Source of the DNA: CAZDDI01 sp964504195
Lineage (GTDB): Bacteria > Chloroflexota > Anaerolineae > B4-G1 > SLSP01
Length of the DNA: 35,556 nt
Direction of reading: 5' to 3'
Assembly (NCBI GenBank): GCA_964504195.1
Contig: CAZDDI010000048.1
Location: forward strand, 1 to 35,556
The notes below the pieces were generated by a model. The model was given only the letters and a program-made list of their open reading frames with translations. It made no database searches and was not told where the DNA came from. Positions within the stretch are counted from its first letter, which is position 1. Every line of letters starts with the position of its first letter. The translations under genes were made by a program, and so were the position numbers. Below are positions 30,951 to 35,556 of this stretch, piece after piece.

Positions 30951-31860
30951 ACATCTTACGCTGACTCGTGCTCTCGTTCTGGGGCATTTCTTGCCGGTGG
31001 ACGCGATTGTGCCACAGCCGGGCAATCCGCAGCGCCTCAATCGCTATGCGACCACGCTCAACAATCCGCTGCGGTATACGGATCCGAGTGGGCATGCCTA
31101 CTGTCCACCGGAAGCCAATGGGCGGTGTATCGCTGAACATGAGCCGCCGCCAGACCCCTTACCCATCCGCTTTGAAGGGGATTGGCCGGTCGCGCACCGG
31201 ATGGCGGTACTTCGAGGTGCGCAAGCCGTGGCCGATGCGGTGTTTCAAGTATTTCTTGCTGAACGCTCCCGCATGGGGTCATCTTCGGCTTTGACTGCGG
31301 CTATTGCGCCACGGAATATGCCCCTGAATGCTCAAAGCGCTTTTCGGATGGTGTTCGGGACCGTAACGTTTCGCCGAGTTGCCACGAATCACGGCACGGC
31401 TTGGGCGTATGTAACCATGCCCAATATTACCGTTTACGCGAACGTATTTGAACCGAGGAATATTTATCCTCGAGATGGGCATCTCAATACCGGGCACGAG
31501 TTAGGGCATGCCTTCGCCCAACGCGCCGGCGGTCGGCCATATTCAGATTTGATGGCAGCGCAAATTGGGGTCAATGGGGAGATCATCGCTGGTGGAGGAT
31601 GGTTGGAAAAACCTGGATATCAGCGGACCGATGCGGGGTATTACCTTAGCAGGAATACTTCTAACCCGCGCTGGCCCTGGCAGCAAAACCATTGCACCAA
31701 ACCGGGCGACGGGGTACTTCCTCAGAATGAGGACTTTGCGGATATGTTTCTGAACTGGTCCCACAATCACTTTACCGGAGATAGCTATGGAGCCGCGCGT
31801 TATCAATGGATGAATGCAAATATGCCTAACTGGATGGCACTAGCTGTAGCCGGTAAGTAA
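30943..31860 (+). CDS. Displaced RHS C-terminal tail with HELGH metallopeptidase-like toxin domain
   Basis: A 305-residue frame. Residues about 10-48 are the end of an RHS repeat core: VLGHFLPVDAIVPQPGNPQR then LNRYATTLNNPLRYTDPSGH. The rest is a variable C-terminal domain with HELGH (H185, E186, H189) in NTGHELGHAFAQR and a later acidic NEDFADMF (E263/D264) that could be the third zinc ligand. This fits metallopeptidase effector domains of polymorphic toxins. The core upstream of VLGHFLP is absent, so the tail is an orphan. ATG 30943 overlaps the end of the broken lipoprotein gene and lacks a ribosome binding site, so expression is uncertain. The gene at 31874, 13 bases downstream, is the natural immunity candidate. 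Confidence 0.65.
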   Translation: MNKHLTLTRALVLGHFLPVDAIVPQPGNPQRLNRYATTLNNPLRYTDPSGHAYCPPEANGRCIAEHEPPPDPLPIRFEGDWPVAHRMAVLRGAQAVADAVFQVFLAERSRMGSSSALTAAIAPRNMPLNAQSAFRMVFGTVTFRRVATNHGTAWAYVTMPNITVYANVFEPRNIYPRDGHLNTGHELGHAFAQRAGGRPYSDLMAAQIGVNGEIIAGGGWLEKPGYQRTDAGYYLSRNTSNPRWPWQQNHCTKPGDGVLPQNEDFADMFLNWSHNHFTGDSYGAARYQWMNANMPNWMALAVAGK

Positions 31861-31873
31861 GGGAGGCCGTCAG

Positions 31874-32794
31874 ATGAGTGTACAGCTATCTTCAAAAAGT
31901 TTTAAGCAATTTGTGGTGTTGGCCTGCATATTTATGTTATTAACCGGTTGTGGTAACTCTCCCCCGGCATCGGCAATTCCATCAGTGACTGCAACGGCCT
32001 GGCCCACAGCGCAGTCTAGCGCTACGGCAATTGGGCAACCCATTATGTCTACACCTTCATTGTCGTCAACCCCCTCTCCTATTCTGCCTGTGTTGACGTC
32101 GCGTCCTACACTTACAGCAGATGAGCGCGTCAATTTTGTACGGCAGATGCTGGAGACGAATGCTGGATGTGAACTACCTTGTTGGTGGGGTATTACGCCA
32201 GGGGCAACTGCATGGCAAGCTGTACCTGAGATCTTTGGAGCGTATGGAATAGTGGGGGAGCTTTCTGGAGAGACCCGGTCTTACTATTTCAATCCAGCAT
32301 TTACACAGCAAGCAGTTCACTATTACCTTGGTCTAAATTTCACACAACAGCAAGAGGTGGTGGACTTTATTCAAGTGTACAGTAGTGCTAGAGATTATTC
32401 TTCAACCAGCCAATTTGCTCAGGATTGGCGGCGTTACGCGCCAGATCAAGCACTGGCGAGGTATGGAGAGCCAGTGCAAGTGTATCTGCATATTGTGCCG
32501 TGGACGCCCGCCTATACGCTGCGGCTCGCTTATGACCACCACGGCTTTGATATAGTCTATGGAGGAACCCCCACATACATTACAAAAGATAAAATTCGTG
32601 TTTGCATTGATTTTACAGAAATGAATTTTATATATCTAGGACTACAATCACCGCAAGCAGAGAAAGTGGCACCAGAAGAAGTAGCGCAGCCGCTGGCAGA
32701 AGTTACCAGTATGGACTTGGAAACATTCTATATGTTACTCCAAGACCCAAACAGCGAAATCTGTTTTGAGACGCCGGCCAATCTTTGGCCATAA
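31874..32794 (+). CDS. Lipoprotein with CELPCWWGI motif, candidate immunity protein
   Basis: A 306-residue lipoprotein: signal peptide with lipobox LLTGC, a Ser/Thr/Pro-rich linker to about residue 85, then a globular domain starting with a motif NAGCELPCWWGITPGATAWQ. The paired cysteines and WWG motif are familiar from multicopy lipoproteins of Chloroflexota genomes (from memory; no search done). It begins 13 bases after the metallopeptidase toxin tail, with GGGAGG upstream, and ends just before the next RHS tail remnant. The position suggests immunity against the HELGH effector outside the cytoplasm. An independent lipoprotein of unrelated function is the alternative. Confidence 0.7.
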   Translation: MSVQLSSKSFKQFVVLACIFMLLTGCGNSPPASAIPSVTATAWPTAQSSATAIGQPIMSTPSLSSTPSPILPVLTSRPTLTADERVNFVRQMLETNAGCELPCWWGITPGATAWQAVPEIFGAYGIVGELSGETRSYYFNPAFTQQAVHYYLGLNFTQQQEVVDFIQVYSSARDYSSTSQFAQDWRRYAPDQALARYGEPVQVYLHIVPWTPAYTLRLAYDHHGFDIVYGGTPTYITKDKIRVCIDFTEMNFIYLGLQSPQAEKVAPEEVAQPLAEVTSMDLETFYMLLQDPNSEICFETPANLWP

Positions 32795-32987
32795 CAACTT
32801 TCGTAATCGGACATATTGTAAGCACGGCCAGCGCATCGCCATGCGCCAGAACGGTGCCCTCACCTACCTGCACGGCGACCACCTCGGCAGCGCTGCGTTG
32901 ACCACCAATGCCAGCGGCGGCCGGGTGAGCCTGGAACGCTACTACCCCTACGGCGGCACGCGCGATGGCTCCATGCCCACCGACCGC

Positions 32988-33009
32988 GCCCCACGCAGAC
33001 GTGGGGGCA
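32988..33009. repeat. 22-bp hairpin insertion inside the RHS tail
   Basis: CCCCACG-CAGA-CGTGGGG (32989-33006) is a perfect 7-bp hairpin. Removing the 22-base segment restores the normal RHS reading from PTDR into FTGQR apart from one residue. It is therefore an insertion relative to the family sequence. Confidence 0.7.
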
Positions 33010-33050
33010 TTCACCGGCCAGCGCCACGAGGCCTCCCTGGGCTTCTACGA

Positions 33051-33077
33051 TCCTTCGGCAGGCTCAGGACAGGCTCC
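33051..33077. repeat. Insertion of the CCTGAGCCTGTCGAAGG repeat family inside the RHS tail
   Basis: CCTTCGGCAGGCTCAGGACA and the following GGCTCC lie between GFYD and NARQYDP. The words match the arms of the 17067-17135 and 18185-18255 elements (CCTTCGACAAGCTCAAGG). It shifts the frame back to that of the upstream core. Confidence 0.75.
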
Positions 33078-33381
33078 AACGCCCGCCAGTACGATCCCGT
33101 CCTGGGCCGCTTCCTCCAGGCGGACTCGATTGTGCCCGCGCCGGGGAATCCGCAGAGCCTCAATCGGTATGCGACCACGCTCAACAATCCGCTGCGGTAT
33201 ACGGATCTAACGGGACATGAACCAATACCAATTATTAAGGTTGTTAGCTTCTGCGCCAACTTCTAGTGTAAGTTTAGAGATAGGTATACTTGCAGCTACC
33301 GTATGGGAAATCCAAGCAGGTTTTGAGACTACACATCTAAATCACCTTTCATTCGTACATCAGTAGTATGGGAGTAACAAA

Positions 33382-33696
33382 GTGTTAGCAACTTTTAAGA
33401 AAACAATGGTTTCGCTGTTCAGTATTCTCTTAGGGGCATTCTTGGGCGGGGCGTTGGGCTTAGTTATGGGAAGTATCAGCAGTGGCTTAATGGCAAGTAT
33501 ATTTTGGGGTCAGGGGACTTTACTTTCTATTCTCATGGTAGGGTTATGTCTCACTGTAGTAGGTTTATCAATTTATCTTGTTTTTAGAATATTGCAGTGG
33601 TGGTACAAACCTCAAAAAAGCAACGGGTCAATTATAAACACGTTAAAAATGGCAATTGGAGTGGCTTTTTTACCCTATTCTCCTTTCAAATTCTAA
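33382..33696 (+). CDS. Small membrane protein after the second RHS tail
   Basis: A 104-residue protein starting at GTG 33382 with GGAG about 10 bases upstream. It has two or three predicted membrane helices (SLFSILLGAFLGGALGLVMG; LSILMVGLCLTVVGLSIYLV), a basic loop, and a short hydrophobic C-terminus. Glycine spacing in the first helix is typical of helix packing. No family recognised. Placed directly after an RHS tail, it could be an orphan immunity protein. The gap 33697-33862 is AT-rich then repeat-free and shows no gene. Confidence 0.5.
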   Translation: MLATFKKTMVSLFSILLGAFLGGALGLVMGSISSGLMASIFWGQGTLLSILMVGLCLTVVGLSIYLVFRILQWWYKPQKSNGSIINTLKMAIGVAFLPYSPFKF

Positions 33697-33862
33697 TTAT
33701 GGGGGTTGCTACTATCGTTTACTTTTTCAATTGACATGGATATTGATTTATAATCAATACGCGGCGATGCAGACAGCGTGTGCCCCAGCCGCGCCAGCCT
33801 GAGAGGATAAGCTTTCTAAATACGATCGCCCTGTGAATCAGTCCAGGTGGCAACTTGCGTTA

Positions 33863-33871
33863 TGGTATAAT
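33863..33871 (+). promoter_or_regulatory. Extended -10 promoter for the GT2 gene
   Basis: TGGTATAAT (33863-33871) is a perfect extended -10 box; no good -35 box is present. The transcript would start about 30 bases before the proposed ATC start codon. Confidence 0.45.
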
Positions 33872-33905
33872 ACGCCAGAACTGAGTTTCTGGCGGAGGTA
33901 CCACC

Positions 33906-35363
33906 ATCAATACATACATCGGCCCGCTCATCGGCGGGCTTTACACATTCGCCCTGGCAGGGCTATCCCTCTACGCCCTGCACATCGCCGCACTAATCGC
34001 GCTCTACCTCTGGCACAAAGACGCGCAACTTCCCAGCCCCCCACCCCTTGAGCCAGATACCTACCCCACCGTCACCGTCCAACTGCCGCTGCGCAACGAG
34101 CGCCACGTCGCCACACGCATCCTAGACGCCGTCGCCGCCTTCGACTGGCCCTGCGACCGGTTGGAAATACAGGTGCTCGACGATTCCACCGACGGCACCA
34201 CCGCCCTGCTCCACACCGCCGCCGCCCAACTGCGCCAGCAAGGATTCGAAATCACCGTCCTGCATCGCCCTACACCGCAAGGCTACAAAGCCGGAGCATT
34301 GGCTGCCGGCTTACACCAGGCACGCAGCGAATACATCGCCATCTTCGATGCCGACTTCTGCCCCGCGCCCGATTTCCTCCAACAGACCCTCCCCCACCTC
34401 GTCCACGACGCCGGCCTGGGCATGGTCCAGGCGCGCTGGGGGCACCTTAACGCCGCTGCCTCCCCCGTCACCCGCGCCCAAGCCTTGGCATTGGATGCCC
34501 ACTTCGCCGTGGAACATCTGGCGCGCAATCGCGCCGGCCTGCTGATCAACTTCAACGGCACCGCAGGCGTCTGGCGCAAGCGCACCATCGAAGACGCCGG
34601 GGGCTGGCAAAGCGATACCCTCACCGAAGACCTCGACTTGAGCTATCGCGCCCAACTGCGCGGCTGGCGTGCGCTCTACCTGCCCGACGTGGTCGCGCCG
34701 GCGGAGCTGCCACCGCTGGCCCTGGCCTTCAAACAACAACAATATCGCTGGGCCAAAGGTGCTGCCCAAACCTTGCGCAAGCTGACCGGCCCGCTCCTGC
34801 GCTCACCCCACCTCACCCCCGCGCAAAAACTATTTGCCCTCTTGCACCTCAGCGGCTACTTCAGCCAGCCCCTGCTCCTGTTGATGGCACTCTTGACCCT
34901 GCCCCTCTCCCTCTACAATCCCCCCTTGCCGCAACTGGTCGCCTTCCTGGGCACCATCACCGCGCTGCCCCCGCTCCTCTACCTGCTGGGGCAAATCGCC
35001 CTGCACCGCGATTGGCCGCGCCGCATCCTCTACTACCCCGTGCTCATGCTGCTCGGCGTGGGCCTCTCGTGGAACACCACCCTGGCCCTGTGGGATGGCC
35101 TGCGCCACTGGGGCGGCACATTCGTGCGCACACCCAAATACAACACCTCCCGCCCTCCGCGCCGCCGCGAACGGTTGCCACACGACCGCGCCCTGTGGGG
35201 CGATGTCCTGATAACCGGCTACGCCCTGCTGGCAATATGGCAAATTACCTCCTTGCGCGAGCGCAACCTGCTGCCCTTCGTCCTGGTCTATGCGACCGGA
35301 GAACTGCTCTTCATCAGCTGCGCGTTACAGCAAAGGCTACAAAAACAGGACTGCTCAGAGTAG
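33906..35363 (+). CDS. Processive family 2 glycosyltransferase (cellulose synthase-like), probable ATC start
   Basis: About 485 residues if the start is ATC 33906. Reading upstream in frame from TTG 34161, the sequence is clearly coding: a membrane helix (GGLYTFALAGLSLYALHIAA), then VTVQLPLRNE, the start of the GT-A fold. Catalytic features follow: DDSTDGT, FDADFCP (DxD), QARWG, TEDLDLSYRAQLRGW (TED) and QQQYRWAKG (QxxRW), which mark processive inverting enzymes. Four helices follow at the C-terminus. No ATG, GTG or TTG occurs in frame between the TGA at 33882 and 34161. A perfect GGAGGT (33894-33899) lies 6 bases before ATC 33906, the best-placed start. Starting at TTG 34161 would delete the first helix and fold. 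Confidence 0.85.
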   Translation: MNTYIGPLIGGLYTFALAGLSLYALHIAALIALYLWHKDAQLPSPPPLEPDTYPTVTVQLPLRNERHVATRILDAVAAFDWPCDRLEIQVLDDSTDGTTALLHTAAAQLRQQGFEITVLHRPTPQGYKAGALAAGLHQARSEYIAIFDADFCPAPDFLQQTLPHLVHDAGLGMVQARWGHLNAAASPVTRAQALALDAHFAVEHLARNRAGLLINFNGTAGVWRKRTIEDAGGWQSDTLTEDLDLSYRAQLRGWRALYLPDVVAPAELPPLALAFKQQQYRWAKGAAQTLRKLTGPLLRSPHLTPAQKLFALLHLSGYFSQPLLLLMALLTLPLSLYNPPLPQLVAFLGTITALPPLLYLLGQIALHRDWPRRILYYPVLMLLGVGLSWNTTLALWDGLRHWGGTFVRTPKYNTSRPPRRRERLPHDRALWGDVLITGYALLAIWQITSLRERNLLPFVLVYATGELLFISCALQQRLQKQDCSE

Positions 35364-35556
35364 CCTCTCGAACCGGCCCGGCGTAAAGCGCGCTTCACAC
35401 GCGCTGCTAGTTGCAGTACGGTTCAGTTAAGACCCTGTCCGAAAATCCCGCCGGCGGTGGGGGTGGGGGGGGGGAAACCCCCCCCCCCCCCACCCCCCCC
35501 CCCCCCCAGGTAAATTTTGCCTAACACCCAAAAAAAAACGGTGTTATAGGAAAAAA
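35364..35556. other. Contig end with unreliable homopolymers
   Basis: No gene is seen. From about 35455 the sequence consists of long G, C and A runs, including C14 and C15 stretches, unlike anything else in the window. This looks like low-quality assembly. The phrase GACCCTGTCCGAAAATCCC just before it (35431) could be an insertion-sequence end at which the assembly broke, but that is a guess. Confidence 0.6.

Larger units (their letters stand above)
32809..33266 (+). pseudogene. RHS core tail with two short insertions, probable displaced fragment
   Basis: RHS core sequence is visible in order: GQRIAMRQNGALTYLHGDHL, GSAALTTNASGGRVSLERYY, PYGGTRDG, then FTGQRHEASLGFYDP in another frame, then NARQYDPVLGRFLQADSIV and LNNPLRYTDLTGHEP back in the first frame. 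After GHEP only about 13 residues follow before TAG 33264-33266, so the variable domain is very short or lost. Two inserted elements (32988-33009 and 33051-33077) cause the frame changes, which cancel so the first frame stays open. No start codon or ribosome binding site is evident, and the gene before it is a lipoprotein. Probably an inactive displaced tail. Confidence 0.75.

Noticed and set aside
33727..33753. TTGACA and TATAAT boxes upstream of the GT2 gene
   Set aside because: The two boxes are only 12 bases apart, too close for a sigma70 promoter; the extended -10 at 33863 is better placed.

Overview
The window looks like a contig from a Chloroflexota bacterium, probably Anaerolineae-like. 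The grounds are family content: a CpXC zinc-ribbon protein, an FHA plus winged-helix regulator next to a PknB-type kinase, Thr/Pro-rich lipoproteins, an RHS tail with a lipoprotein carrying a CELPCWWGI...PG motif, and many short palindromic intergenic repeats. This is an inference from gene content; no rRNA or tRNA gene was seen.

Layout. 1-383: tandem and inverted repeats plus a possible promoter. 384-7040 (+): a tight five-gene run of three complex-I/Mrp-antiporter-like membrane proteins joined by ATGA overlaps, a soluble GAF-PAS histidine kinase and a CpXC protein. 7150-9924 (+): DNA polymerase I. 10013-11822 (+): small unknown genes around a 125-bp imperfect palindrome with the layout of an integron attC site. 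11989-15431 (-): a modular lipoprotein, then an XRE regulator and an M28 peptidase lipoprotein in one operon; a Cys-rich secreted peptide gene diverges from the regulator at 15638. 16114-19124 (-): a GT2 glycosyltransferase, a polyprenyl diphosphate synthase and a TatD hydrolase, separated by two copies of one 70-bp repeat. 19634-22186 (+): Lon protease with a long leader. 22329-28605 (-): a membrane protein, an M3 oligoendopeptidase, a methylmalonyl-CoA mutase large subunit, an FHA-winged-helix regulator and a Ser/Thr kinase. 28606-33696 (+): an accessory region with a MITE-like element, two RHS C-terminal tails (one carrying an HELGH metallopeptidase-like toxin domain), candidate immunity proteins and broken genes. 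33906-35363 (+): a processive GT2 glycosyltransferase whose only well-placed start is ATC. The last ~100 bases are homopolymer-rich and look like an unreliable contig end.

How it fits together. The 5' operon suggests an ion-translocating membrane module tied to a sensor kinase. The FHA regulator and adjacent kinase form a likely phospho-signalling pair. The XRE, M28 and Cys-rich peptide group looks like a self-contained secreted-peptide locus. The 28.8-33.7 kb region reads as a store of displaced polymorphic-toxin tails and immunity genes. Across the window, several families of short palindromic repeats fill intergenic gaps, often just before ribosome binding sites, and two such elements have inserted inside an RHS reading frame with compensating frameshifts.
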